Shown piece by piece: positions 24,746 through 35,117 of a stretch of 64,000 bases of DNA (its first letter is position 1; the number at the start of each line of letters is the position of its first letter). The DNA is from Flavobacteriales bacterium. Its GTDB lineage: Bacteria > Bacteroidota > Bacteroidia > Flavobacteriales_F > PHOS-HE28. The stretch spans positions 186,001-250,000 of the forward strand of contig JACJZF010000005.1 in assembly GCA_020635725.1 (NCBI GenBank), given 5' to 3'. The notes beneath the pieces were generated by a model. The model was not told where the DNA came from. It saw only the letters and a list, made by a program, of their open reading frames with translations, and searched no databases. The translations under genes and the position numbers were made by a program.

Positions 24746-25168
24746 ATGATCCAAGAGACACTCGCACGCATCGATGTGCACCACATCCTGGTGGTGGACG
24801 ATGAAGAGGACTGCAACTTCGTGACCGGCCTGGTGCTGAAGAAAGCCGGCTTCACCGGCCGCCTCACCTGCTGCACCAGCGCGGCCGACGCCCTGGCCTT
24901 CATGCGTGCCGGCCAGGATCTCCCGGACCTGATGTTCGTGGACATCAACATGCCCGCGGTGAACGGCTTCGAGTTCCTCGCCACCTGCGAGAGCGAAGGC
25001 CTGCTTCCCAACGACCTCACCAGCGTGGTCATGTTCAGCAGCAGCAACCGCCCGAGCGACCTTGAGCGCGCCCTCTCCTTCCGCTCCGTGATGGGCTACG
25101 TGGAGAAGGCGCTGTCGGTGGAAAGCTTCGAGCGTGTGCTCAACGAAAGACGAAGGAACCCCGCTTAA
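24746..25168 (+). CDS. Receiver-only response regulator
   Basis: This 140-residue CheY-like protein has acidic residues D18-D19 (LVVDDEED), phospho-acceptor D66 (FVDINMP) and conserved K121 (VEKALS). There is no output domain. The ATG at 24746 is the closest start that keeps the full receiver fold; earlier in-frame codons overlap the divergent RnfD-like gene. It heads a cluster with a second receiver and a histidine kinase 21 and 392 nt downstream. Confidence 0.85.
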   Translation: MIQETLARIDVHHILVVDDEEDCNFVTGLVLKKAGFTGRLTCCTSAADALAFMRAGQDLPDLMFVDINMPAVNGFEFLATCESEGLLPNDLTSVVMFSSSNRPSDLERALSFRSVMGYVEKALSVESFERVLNERRRNPA

Positions 25169-25189
25169 CCCTGGATTTCTCTCCCAGAC

Positions 25190-25552
25190 ATGAAGAAGAT
25201 CCTCATCATCGAAGACGAGACCATCATCTCCTTCGGCTACCGCCTCCAGCTGGAGCGCATGGGCTTCGAGGTGATCGGCACGGCGCGCAGCTCCGAAGAG
25301 GCTGAGGAGGTGCTCCGGCAGGAACGCCCCGACCTCATCATCATGGACATCTACCTGAAAGGCACGCGCACCGGGTTGGACCTGGCGCAGGAGATCCAGT
25401 CCAAGGAGCCGATCCCCATCCTATTCCTCACGGCGAGCACGAAGCCCGAGATCGTACAGGCCATCCGTGACCTGCACGACTGCCAATACCTGCCCAAGCC
25501 CATCAACTCGGATAACCTGGAGGATGTCCTTCAGCGCTTCGCCCGAGCCTGA
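25190..25552 (+). CDS. Receiver-only response regulator
   Basis: This 120-residue CheY-like receiver has IEDE acidic pocket residues 8-10, phospho-acceptor D53 (IIMDIYLKG) and K103 (LPKPIN). The KGTRTGLDLA stretch is typical of receivers paired with HisKA_2-type kinases. It has no output domain. It lies 21 nt after the first receiver and 8 nt before the kinase gene, so a three-gene operon is likely. Confidence 0.88.
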   Translation: MKKILIIEDETIISFGYRLQLERMGFEVIGTARSSEEAEEVLRQERPDLIIMDIYLKGTRTGLDLAQEIQSKEPIPILFLTASTKPEIVQAIRDLHDCQYLPKPINSDNLEDVLQRFARA

Positions 25553-25560
25553 CCGTTGCG

Positions 25561-26247
25561 ATGAAGGCCTCTGCGGAACAGGCCGAACGGCTCCATCGGT
25601 TCACGCATGACCTGCGCAACCGTCTGGCTGGCATACAGCAGGTGCTGGGGCAGCTGCAGGGAAGCCCTCCTGACGACGCTGACGAGCTGCTGCTCTTCGC
25701 GGAGCAGCAATTCTTCAAAGCCATGCGCGCCACGGAAGACCTGCTCGACGACCTACATGTGGACCGCACGGGTAGCTTGGGCGATTCTGTGCGGCTCAAC
25801 CTCGCCGACACCATCGCGCGCTGCATCGGCTCGTTGAACCATCGATTCGAGCGCAAGCGCCAGACCGTGCAGCTGGACCTTGACCGCAGTCTGCACATCC
25901 AGGGCGATGAACACTACATCGAGGAGCTCGTGCTGGCGCTGCTCAGCAACGCCTCCAAATTCAGCCATGTGGCGGGCGCCATCCAGGTCTCGTTGAAGGC
26001 CGAAGGCGGGCATGCCGTTCTCACGGTAGCCGATCAGGGCATCGGGCTCGATGAGGAAGATCGGAAGCAGGTATTCACCCGTTATGCTTGGCTCAAAGGC
26101 CGCCCCACCACGGGCGAGGCCCAAGGGCGTTCTACGCTGGGCCGCGCCAGGCAATGGGCCCAGCTGCACGGGGGCGAACTCACGGTTGCAAGTCCCGGCC
26201 CAGACCTCGGCAGCACCTTCGTGCTCCGCATGCCAGTAGCCACTTAG
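25561..26247 (+). CDS. Cytoplasmic sensor histidine kinase without sensor domain
   Basis: This 228-residue protein starts almost directly at its dimerisation helix: H16 in FTHDLRNRL is the phosphorylation site. The HATPase part follows with N130 (LLSNASKFS), the G1 box D158QGIGL, a shortened F/G2 region (TRYAWLKG..., GRSTLGRA) and the final LGSTFVLRMP strand. There are no membrane helices or PAS domain, so its input must come from a partner protein. It lies in the same operon as two receivers and overlaps the convergent NYN gene by 4 nt (TTAG). Confidence 0.85.
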   Translation: MKASAEQAERLHRFTHDLRNRLAGIQQVLGQLQGSPPDDADELLLFAEQQFFKAMRATEDLLDDLHVDRTGSLGDSVRLNLADTIARCIGSLNHRFERKRQTVQLDLDRSLHIQGDEHYIEELVLALLSNASKFSHVAGAIQVSLKAEGGHAVLTVADQGIGLDEEDRKQVFTRYAWLKGRPTTGEAQGRSTLGRARQWAQLHGGELTVASPGPDLGSTFVLRMPVAT

Positions 26248-27179
26248 GCGAGAACGGCGCGGGTGATCTGCTTCGCCACGCGTTGACCGCGGTGGTTGAT
26301 CGCCACGTTGAATTCCACCTCGTCGTTCACCATCAGGTCCGAAAAGGCCATGTCCTGCAGGTCCTCGTGGCGGAAGAAGAGGTTGTTGTCCGGGTAGCGG
26401 ATGAAGCCGTAGCCGTTCATGAGGCTCATGACCGTGCTGCGATGCCGCTCCTCATCCACGAGCACGGCCTGCTGTCGTTCGCCATTCTCCAGCTCAGGGT
26501 CCCGCACCGGATCACGCACCACGAACATTTCGCGCACCACCTCGTCATCGTCCTTGAGCCCCTCGTCGATCAGGTCGTGCATGGGCAGCGGGTAGCTCAC
26601 TTCGTTCCAGAGGTCGGTGCTGGTGCGGGTCACCTGCTGCTCGCCGGTCTCCTGATCGGTGAACTCGAAGTCCCAGCCGAGCAGCATGGTCTTGCACCCC
26701 AGCGCGTGGAGCTTGCGCACCAGGGGCACATGGTCGCCATCGCTGGCGATCAGGGCCACCACATCGAAACGCTTGAGCATGCACAGCTCGTAGGTCTCCA
26801 GGGCCATGAGCACATCGATGCCTTTCTCGCGCTTGCGGCCCATGAGGTCCTTCACGGGCAGGTAGTGCGTCTGCACGCCGTTGTACATGAGCACGTCATC
26901 GAACACACGGTCGTAGTAGAGCTGGTTGGGCTTCTCGTTGGCGTCGCGCGCGCTGAAACGGCCCCGGAAGAAGTGCGCATCGATGATGTGGCAGAGGCTG
27001 GGGCGCGTGCCTTCGCGTTCCGCCACCTGGTGCTTGATGAAGTCGTGCAAGCCGCCGATGTGGAGCCTCCGGCGGTGGTCGTGCACGTAGTTGTAATAGT
27101 TGCTCACATGCGTGAAGTAGCTGCCGTCATAGAACACACCCACTTTCAGCGCTTTGCTTCCTTGATCGTGATAGGTCAT
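26244..27179 (-). CDS. NYN-domain (PIN-like nuclease) protein fused to a cold-shock domain
   Basis: This 311-residue protein has an N-terminal NYN/LabA-like domain with the expected acidic residues: D18 (VFYDGSYF), D122 (KREKGIDVLM) and D147/D149 (LIASDGDHVPLVRKL). NYN domains are PIN-like and many cleave RNA. Residues from about 248 to 310 form a cold-shock-like OB fold (MNGYGFIRYPDNNLFFRHED, then VNDEVEFNV) that should bind single-stranded RNA. The fusion suggests an RNA-processing or decay enzyme. The minus strand reads TACATTCG 20 nt upstream of the ATG. Nuclease activity is inferred. Confidence 0.8.
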   Translation of the reverse strand: MTYHDQGSKALKVGVFYDGSYFTHVSNYYNYVHDHRRRLHIGGLHDFIKHQVAEREGTRPSLCHIIDAHFFRGRFSARDANEKPNQLYYDRVFDDVLMYNGVQTHYLPVKDLMGRKREKGIDVLMALETYELCMLKRFDVVALIASDGDHVPLVRKLHALGCKTMLLGWDFEFTDQETGEQQVTRTSTDLWNEVSYPLPMHDLIDEGLKDDDEVVREMFVVRDPVRDPELENGERQQAVLVDEERHRSTVMSLMNGYGFIRYPDNNLFFRHEDLQDMAFSDLMVNDEVEFNVAINHRGQRVAKQITRAVLA

Positions 27180-27232
27180 GTCAGATAGGTTAACGGGCGC
27201 GAATGTAGGCCCGCACCAAGCGCAGGCGCATC

Positions 27233-27240
27233 TAACTTGC
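27233..27240 (+). promoter_or_regulatory. Candidate -7 box, possibly leaderless start
   Basis: TAACTTGC ends 4 nt before the ATG at 27245. Confidence 0.35.
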
Positions 27241-27244
27241 GGCC

Positions 27245-27793
27245 ATGCGCGCGCTCCTAATGCCTCTGCTGCTCTTGAGCGCGCTGGCCTGCATGGCCCA
27301 GTCCGAGACGGGCAACGCCATCGGCTATTCCAAGGCCGTGAATGTCCCGCTGAACGCCGTCCTGCTCTACGACCGATCCCTGGAAGCATGGGAATGGACC
27401 TTCGGCGGTGAACCGGGAGCGCGTGTGGCATTAAGCGACCGCAGGAACGGGGTGATCGAGGGCACGGCACGGGTGAACTTCAGGTCAGCTGGTCTCGCTC
27501 TGCGCGAGGAGACCATGGGCGTGGTGCAATACCGCGTGGTCATACAGGTGAAGGCCGGGGAGTGCCGCATCAGCGTCACCGAGCTCACCCATACGGGCAA
27601 CCGCAATACCCCACGAGGCGGCATTCATCTAGGCCTCCTCGCCAAGGGCGATACGCCGGTGCGCAGGGTGCGGGGCGCGGCCGCCGGCAACATCCGCAAA
27701 GCCTACGCGGAGGTGAAGGCCGTGTCCGAAGCCCGGATCCTCGCGTTGCTGCAGGCCTTCGAGGCGCGGCTGCGGGCAAATGCTGAGCCCTGA
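27245..27793 (+). CDS. Exported DUF4468-like protein
   Basis: This 182-residue protein has a signal peptide ending at CMAQ. The mature part has alternating strands (EAWEWTFGGEPGARVALSD..., VNFRSAGLALREETMGVVQY, VVIQVKAGECRISVTELTH) that resemble the TBP-like DUF4468 domain common in exported Bacteroidota proteins. No catalytic residues or partner can be named. It is a single gene divergent from the NYN-cold-shock gene. Confidence 0.6.
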   Translation: MRALLMPLLLLSALACMAQSETGNAIGYSKAVNVPLNAVLLYDRSLEAWEWTFGGEPGARVALSDRRNGVIEGTARVNFRSAGLALREETMGVVQYRVVIQVKAGECRISVTELTHTGNRNTPRGGIHLGLLAKGDTPVRRVRGAAAGNIRKAYAEVKAVSEARILALLQAFEARLRANAEP

Positions 27794-27834
27794 GGCGCAA
27801 CCTGCCGGGCAAAGGGCCGTTCAACGGCTCGCCC

Positions 27835-29151
27835 ATGCTCCGAACGCTTCACCCGCACCGCATGCGCTGGCCCCTGGCCGCGGCGCTGCTCGCCACCCTC
27901 TTCATCGCTTATGGCATCAGCCTGGTCTCGCGGTCGCGGGAGCTGCAGGCGCGCATCGGGCAGGAGGTGCGCTTGCTGGAGGAGCTCAATGGGATCAGCG
28001 ATGACCTGCATCAGCTCTCGCTCGTGCACCGCGCGGACATGGGCTCGCAGCGCTACAACTGGCCCAGGCGCCTGGGTGATCTGCGGGAGCGCGTACGTGC
28101 CGCGAGCGAGCGGTACCAGGAGTCGCCAGGCATGGCCGACCTGCCACAGGCCATCGCGCCGGCCCTGCACCAGGCTGACAGCTTGCACGCCTTGGCCCGT
28201 TCCTCAGCGGGGCCTTCCAGGGACACGAACATGGCAGAGGCCGTCTTCCAGATCATGATCGCCCGCGCCAAGAAGGCCGTGGATCGCACCACGAGCGAGG
28301 TGCACGAACAGGGCTTGAGCGCGCACACGGCCACCTTGAGCGACCGCTGGAACGAGGCGCAGGTGCTGCTCGTGACGGCCTGCCTGCTCGCCGTGCTCAT
28401 GGCCTGGCTCGTCGGCGTGCGCGACAAGCTGCTGCTGGTGAGCCGGCTGAAGGCCGAGCAGCTCAGCATCGCCAAGAGCAACCTGGAACGCACCAACCAC
28501 GAGCTGCGTGAGACCATGCTCAGCAAGGAGGAGAAAGAGGTGATGATCAAAGAGATCCACCACCGCGTGAAGAATAACCTGCAGATCGTGAAGAGCCTGA
28601 TCCGGTTCCAGATGGACCAGGTGAAGGACGCGCACACCCAAGAGCTGTTCAACGAGTGCGTGAACCGCGTGAGCGCCATGGCCCTGGTGCACGAGCAGAC
28701 CTATCTGAGCAAGGACCTCTCGAACATCCCGGTGGACAGCTACCTGGATCATCTCATCCGAGACCTGGTCTATGCCTACTCGGTGAACGTGAGGCTCAAC
28801 ATGGACATCGACATCAGCGTGAAGACCCTTTCGGTCGATGCCCTCGTGCCCTTGGGTCTGTTGATCAATGAAGTGATCAGCAACAGCTTCAAGTATGCGT
28901 TCCCCGAACGGGAGAGTGGCACCATCTTCTTCCACCTGCACGGCAGCGAGAGCGAGGGCTTGCGCATGCGCATCGGCGACGACGGCGTCGGCCTGAAGAG
29001 CCGCGATGGCTTCCACCGCCCGAACAGCCTGGGCATGGACCTCATCCACACCCTTGCCGGCCAGCTCGATGCCGACATCCACCTTCTGGATGGGCCCGGC
29101 ACGCAATACGAGCTGCTCAGCCACAAGCTGAGCAAGCGGAAGGTGGCCTGA
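27835..29151 (+). CDS. Membrane sensor histidine kinase, HisKA_2 family
   Basis: This 438-residue protein has a membrane helix near 12-28, a helical extracytoplasmic sensor region, and a second helix near 178-198 (VLLVTACLLAVLMAWLVGV). A coiled coil and the HisKA_2 motif EIHHRVKNNLQ (phospho-His at about 242-243) follow. The HATPase domain shows NEVISNSFKYAFPE and GDDGVGLKSR. Kinases of this type usually phosphorylate receiver-type regulators; receiver-only proteins are encoded about 2.3 kb upstream. The signal sensed is unknown. Confidence 0.88.
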   Translation: MLRTLHPHRMRWPLAAALLATLFIAYGISLVSRSRELQARIGQEVRLLEELNGISDDLHQLSLVHRADMGSQRYNWPRRLGDLRERVRAASERYQESPGMADLPQAIAPALHQADSLHALARSSAGPSRDTNMAEAVFQIMIARAKKAVDRTTSEVHEQGLSAHTATLSDRWNEAQVLLVTACLLAVLMAWLVGVRDKLLLVSRLKAEQLSIAKSNLERTNHELRETMLSKEEKEVMIKEIHHRVKNNLQIVKSLIRFQMDQVKDAHTQELFNECVNRVSAMALVHEQTYLSKDLSNIPVDSYLDHLIRDLVYAYSVNVRLNMDIDISVKTLSVDALVPLGLLINEVISNSFKYAFPERESGTIFFHLHGSESEGLRMRIGDDGVGLKSRDGFHRPNSLGMDLIHTLAGQLDADIHLLDGPGTQYELLSHKLSKRKVA

Positions 29152-29224
29152 CAGCCATTCGTCCCACGCGGGAACGGGCGCCCTTGGCGCGTGAACGATA
29201 GCTTCGCGCCTCCTCGTAACGCCC

Positions 29225-31381
<2,157 letters not shown>

Positions 31382-31397
31382 TCAGCCATCTTTCAGG

Positions 31398-31430
31398 AAC
31401 GCCCGGGTCGAAGGACCCGGGCGTTTACTT
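31398..31430 (+). terminator. Intrinsic terminator after the prolyl oligopeptidase gene
   Basis: A perfect 12-bp stem (AACGCCCGGGTC with GACCCGGGCGTT) around a GAAG loop is followed by a T-rich tail. That tail overlaps the TACTTTTA box of the next gene. Confidence 0.75.
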
Positions 31431-31433
31431 TTA
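31426..31433 (+). promoter_or_regulatory. Candidate -7 box, possibly leaderless start (DUF6624 gene)
   Basis: TACTTTTA ends 4 nt before the ATG at 31438 and lies in the tail of the preceding terminator. Confidence 0.4.
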
Positions 31434-31437
31434 GGCC

Positions 31438-32421
31438 ATGGGCCGATCGCTCCTGCTGCTCCTCAGCACCGTGCTCGCACTTACTACGCGCGCCCAGGAT
31501 CAAGCGCGCTACGATGCGCTCATCCGCGAGGCTGAAGCGCTGTACGAGCAGAAGCAGTTCGCCGAATCGGGCAAGCGCTACTCCGATGCCTTCGAGGCTC
31601 TTGGCTGGAAGGGCTATGCCACCGACCGCTACAACGCCGCCTGCTCCTGGGCCTTGGCGAAGATGCCTGACTCGGCCTTCTTCAATCTGAACCGCCTGGT
31701 TGAGAAGATGGGTTATGCCGACCCGAAGCGGCTGTTGAGCGACCCGGATCTCGCCGCGCTGCGCATCGATCCGCGTTGGGCAGGCCTCATGGAAATGGTC
31801 GTTGCCAATAAGGAGAAGGCCGAGGCCAAGCTGGATCACGCGCTGGTCGCTTTGCTGGATTCCATCCATGAGGAGGACCAGGCCCTCAGGCAGCGCATCG
31901 ATGAGGTGGAGGCAGCGCACGGTTCGGACAGCCCGGAGATGCAGCGTCATTGGCAGCTGATCCACGAGAAGGACTCCTCGAACCTGGTCGTTGTGGAGCG
32001 TATCCTGAAGGAGCGTGGCTGGCTCGGGCCCGATGTGATCGGCGCGAAGGGCAACAACACCCTCTTCCTCGTGATCCAGCACGCCGACCTGGCCACGCAG
32101 GAGAAGTACCTGCCCATGCTCCGTGATGCGGTGAGCAAGCGCAAGGCCCGTGGAGCGGACCTCGCCTTGTTGGAGGACCGTGTGCTCATGCGCCAGGGCA
32201 AGCGTCAGATCTATGGCAGCCAGATCGCCTTCGATCAGGCCAGCGGTGAGAAGTACCTGAGCCCGGTGGAGGACCCCGACCACTTGGATGAACGACGCGC
32301 ATCAGTGGGGCTCGAGCCCATCGCCGACTACTTAGACCGCTTCGGCTTGACCTGGGACCTGGATGCCTACAAGGCGCGGCTGCCGGAACTGGAGCGCATG
32401 CAACAGGAGAGCCACCGATGA
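31438..32421 (+). CDS. Exported TPR-like protein with DUF6624 domain
   Basis: This 327-residue protein has a signal peptide (MGRSLLLLLSTVLALTTRAQ), a helical TPR-like region (ALYEQKQFAESGKRYSDAFE, YNAACSWALAKMPDSAFFNL) and a C-terminal DUF6624 domain. The DUF6624 landmarks are the NTLFLVIQHADLATQEKYLP segment and the DHLDERRASVGLEPIADYL end. DUF6624 has no known function. The stop overlaps the OsmC start as ATGA, indicating co-translation. Confidence 0.75.
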   Translation: MGRSLLLLLSTVLALTTRAQDQARYDALIREAEALYEQKQFAESGKRYSDAFEALGWKGYATDRYNAACSWALAKMPDSAFFNLNRLVEKMGYADPKRLLSDPDLAALRIDPRWAGLMEMVVANKEKAEAKLDHALVALLDSIHEEDQALRQRIDEVEAAHGSDSPEMQRHWQLIHEKDSSNLVVVERILKERGWLGPDVIGAKGNNTLFLVIQHADLATQEKYLPMLRDAVSKRKARGADLALLEDRVLMRQGKRQIYGSQIAFDQASGEKYLSPVEDPDHLDERRASVGLEPIADYLDRFGLTWDLDAYKARLPELERMQQESHR

Positions 32422-32879
32422 GCCAGGAGCACCGGTACGCGCTGGAACTCGAATGGCGGGGCGATCACACGCGTGCGTACGACACCTACACGCGTGAGCA
32501 CGTGATCCGCATCGGTGGCAAGAGCGAGCTGCGCGGCACCGCCGATCCGCAGTTCCGGGGAGATGCGGCGCTGCACAATCCGGAGGACCTGTTGCTCGCC
32601 GCGCTGAGCGGTTGCCACCTCCTCACCTACCTCGCGCTCTGCGCCCGCGCCCGTATCGATGTGCGCTCATACACGGATAGCGCAAGCGGCGATCTGCTGC
32701 TGACGCCCGATGGCGGCGGCCGATTCACGCAGGTGATCCTGCGGCCGCAGGTGGTCATCGCCGATGCCGCCATGCTGGAGAAGGCCCGCTCCTTCCACGA
32801 CGCGGCGCACAAGTATTGCTTCATCGCCAACTCGGTGAACTTCCCGGTACGGCATGAGGCGGTGGTGAGCGCGCTCTAG
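32418..32879 (+). CDS. OsmC/Ohr-family peroxiredoxin-like protein
   Basis: This 153-residue cytoplasmic protein has the two conserved redox cysteines of the OsmC family: one in ALSGCHLLTYL (residue 60 area) and one in HKYCFIANSVNFPV (residue 135 area). Family members reduce organic hydroperoxides using thiols. The N-terminal GGKSELRGTADPQFRGD segment fits the OsmC-like rather than the Ohr subgroup. It starts within the DUF6624 stop codon and overlaps the convergent SnoaL-like gene by 4 nt (CTAG). Confidence 0.85.
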   Translation: MSQEHRYALELEWRGDHTRAYDTYTREHVIRIGGKSELRGTADPQFRGDAALHNPEDLLLAALSGCHLLTYLALCARARIDVRSYTDSASGDLLLTPDGGGRFTQVILRPQVVIADAAMLEKARSFHDAAHKYCFIANSVNFPVRHEAVVSAL

Positions 32880-33325
32880 CGCATCGCCTTCCGCAGCACC
32901 GCCTGCGCGGTGGCGCGCACCTTGTTCCGCACCAAGGGGCTCCAGCCTAGCAGCATCCCGCTTACGCCCAAGGCCTGCCGGCTCCATCGCCAGAAGTCGA
33001 AATGGTCCCGCTGCCGCACGATGAGTCCATCGCGCAGCTCGAACTCGCTGCGGATGATGTTACGCACCTTACGACCGGTACGGCTGAAGGTGTAATGCGC
33101 CTCCCAGCGGCAGAGGCCATGCGTCTCGCTCTCCTCTTCGACACGAAAACTCACTTGCAGGTCGGTGCCGCCGGTGAGCAGCATGCGCCACATGGCCCGC
33201 ACACCCGCCGCATCCAGATCCGGGAAAACGGGGTCGCTGAAACGCGCATCTTCCGCGTAGCAGGCACTCATGGCTTCCCAGTCGCGCGCGGCGAAGGCGG
33301 AATAGAAACGGTGAAGCACGGCCAT
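32876..33325 (-). CDS. SnoaL-like (NTF2-fold) protein
   Basis: This 149-residue protein has the NTF2-like pattern: an N-terminal helix (LHRFYSAFAARDWEAMSACY), AEDARFSDPVFPDLDAAGV, and curved strands (GLCRWEAHYTFSRTGRKV, LIVRQRDHFDFWRW). Members are polyketide cyclases, isomerases or ligand binders; the active-site identity is unclear here. Start at ATG 33325, where the minus strand reads TATCTTCA 4 nt upstream; the upstream ATG at 33367 would add a less typical stretch. Confidence 0.75.
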   Translation of the reverse strand: MAVLHRFYSAFAARDWEAMSACYAEDARFSDPVFPDLDAAGVRAMWRMLLTGGTDLQVSFRVEEESETHGLCRWEAHYTFSRTGRKVRNIIRSEFELRDGLIVRQRDHFDFWRWSRQALGVSGMLLGWSPLVRNKVRATAQAVLRKAMR

Positions 33326-33329
33326 GGTG

Positions 33330-33337
33330 TGAAGATA
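33330..33337 (-). promoter_or_regulatory. Candidate -7 box, possibly leaderless start (SnoaL-like gene)
   Basis: The minus strand reads TATCTTCA, ending 4 nt before the ATG at 33325. Confidence 0.35.
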
Positions 33338-33441
33338 GAAGGGCCGGAAGCGCAAACGTCCGTGCACGTTCCTCGCTTTCCGTCACCCGGGCGCTGGCCC
33401 TGTGCCCAGATTGCGCACCTTGGCCTCCACAAGCTCATGAC

Positions 33442-34995
33442 ATGCGACGCATTGCTCTGCTCCTCCCCTTCGCGCTTTCGCTTCCGGTCTTCGCCCAGGA
33501 TCCGGTCATCGCCTTGAAAGCGACCGATGCCTTCCCGATCGAGATGCCGAGCCTGATGCCCTATGCGTTGTGGGCTGGGGTGAACGTCGATGAGCCCGCC
33601 ACCCTCACAGCGGTCGTCATCAGCGTGGATGGCAATGTGCTACCGACCGTGGAGAGCAGTGGCGCGTACCTGGCCTGGTGGACACCGCTCAGCTATGGCA
33701 GCCACCTGGTCGAAGTCACGGCTACAGCGAGCAACGGCAACAGCAGCTCGCAGAGCGCGGTGGTGGAGGTGAGCGCGAGCATCGCCGACCGTACGGCCTT
33801 GACCATGGATGGCGCAGTGATCGACTGGACCAGCCTCGGGTCGCAATGGTTCACCGGTGATTTCGTGCTGCCCCAATCGGTAGGCGCCTACGACCGTATC
33901 ACCGCTCACCTGAACGTGACGTGCCCGAGCGTCGCCGGCGGCTGCGACGATTGGGACCGTCTGGCCTCGGTGGAAGCGCGCGCGCCGAACGGTGAATGGG
34001 TGGAGATCATCCGTTACATCACACCCTATGGCGTGCCCTGCGACCACAGCCTCGATGTCACCGACTTCGCCTCGCTGCTCCAAGGCAACACGCCGATCCG
34101 CATGTACATCGATACCTGGGGCACAGGCGGCTGGAAGATGGACCTGGAATTCACCTACGAGGCCGGCACCCCGGATTACGCCTACACCACCGTGCAGACC
34201 GTCTGGCGCGGCACCTACCCCTTCGGCAACCCGGCCGACCTGCAGCCCGTGGATACTGTTTCGATGACACCGCCCGAAGGCACGCAATCGGCGTCGATGC
34301 GACTGGTGACCACCGGCCACGGCTGGGGCGGCAACAACACCGGCAACGCCGCGGAGTTCTACCACGCGGTCCACCATGTCAACGTGAACGGCAGCAGCTT
34401 CACGCAGAACCTCTGGACCGATTGCAACCCCAACCCCGATGCCTGCTCACCGCAGAGCGGCACCTGGCAATACGACCGCGCCGGCTGGTGCCCGGGGAGC
34501 ATCGCGCGCCCGTTCAGCTACGACCTCGACGGCTTGCTCGGCACCGGGCCGCTGGAGTGCGCCTACACCTTCCAGGAGAGCTACGTGGACAACTGCCACC
34601 CGAACAACCCGAACTGCGTGAGCGGCAGCACCTGTGCGGACTGCAACGACGGATACAACCCCTACTACCCGGTGAGCTGCTACCTGATCAGCCGCAGCGG
34701 CGCGCCCATCAGCACCGGTGTGGGAGATGCGCCAGTCACGCGCCCCGCCGCCCAGCTGCGCGTGAGCCCCAACCCCGCCGATGATCAGTTCCGGCTGCAC
34801 CTGGATCGCGACCTCGGGCCAGCGGTGGTCACCGTGCACGATGTCAGTGGCAAGGCGCTCCGCACCTGGTTCGTGCGCAGCGTAGGGCAATTGAACGGCC
34901 AGGCCTTCGATGTGAGCAGGCTTGCGGCAGGCACCTACTTCGTGAAGGTGCAGGGAGAGCGCGAGCAGGCCGCGGCGACGCTGGTGGTCAGGTAA
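33442..34995 (+). CDS. Secreted peptide-N-glycosidase F-like protein with T9SS tail
   Basis: This 517-residue protein has a signal peptide ending at VFAQ, an N-terminal Ig-like region, and a PNGase F domain from about 125. The landmarks are GGCDDWDRLASVEARAPNGE, IIRYITPYG, LDVTDFASLLQGNTPIRMY and the DRAGWCPGSIA motif. D172 (WDR) corresponds to catalytic D60 of Elizabethkingia PNGase F and E305 (NAAEFYH) to E206. The position of E118 is an aspartate, D224 (YIDTW). The C-terminus (LRVSPNPADDQFRLHLD..., AAGTYFVKV) is a T9SS tail. PNGase F removes N-glycans from glycoproteins. Confidence 0.85.
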   Translation: MRRIALLLPFALSLPVFAQDPVIALKATDAFPIEMPSLMPYALWAGVNVDEPATLTAVVISVDGNVLPTVESSGAYLAWWTPLSYGSHLVEVTATASNGNSSSQSAVVEVSASIADRTALTMDGAVIDWTSLGSQWFTGDFVLPQSVGAYDRITAHLNVTCPSVAGGCDDWDRLASVEARAPNGEWVEIIRYITPYGVPCDHSLDVTDFASLLQGNTPIRMYIDTWGTGGWKMDLEFTYEAGTPDYAYTTVQTVWRGTYPFGNPADLQPVDTVSMTPPEGTQSASMRLVTTGHGWGGNNTGNAAEFYHAVHHVNVNGSSFTQNLWTDCNPNPDACSPQSGTWQYDRAGWCPGSIARPFSYDLDGLLGTGPLECAYTFQESYVDNCHPNNPNCVSGSTCADCNDGYNPYYPVSCYLISRSGAPISTGVGDAPVTRPAAQLRVSPNPADDQFRLHLDRDLGPAVVTVHDVSGKALRTWFVRSVGQLNGQAFDVSRLAAGTYFVKVQGEREQAAATLVVR

Positions 34996-35117
34996 GGAAG
35001 CCTGATCAGAGCATGGATGGGCTCGGCAATTAGGCTGTGCTCCCATGATGCAGAGCAGGGTCGTGCTGCGTGCATGGTTCGTGTTCGTTTGCCAGCTGTA
35101 ATGCATAGCATTGCCTC

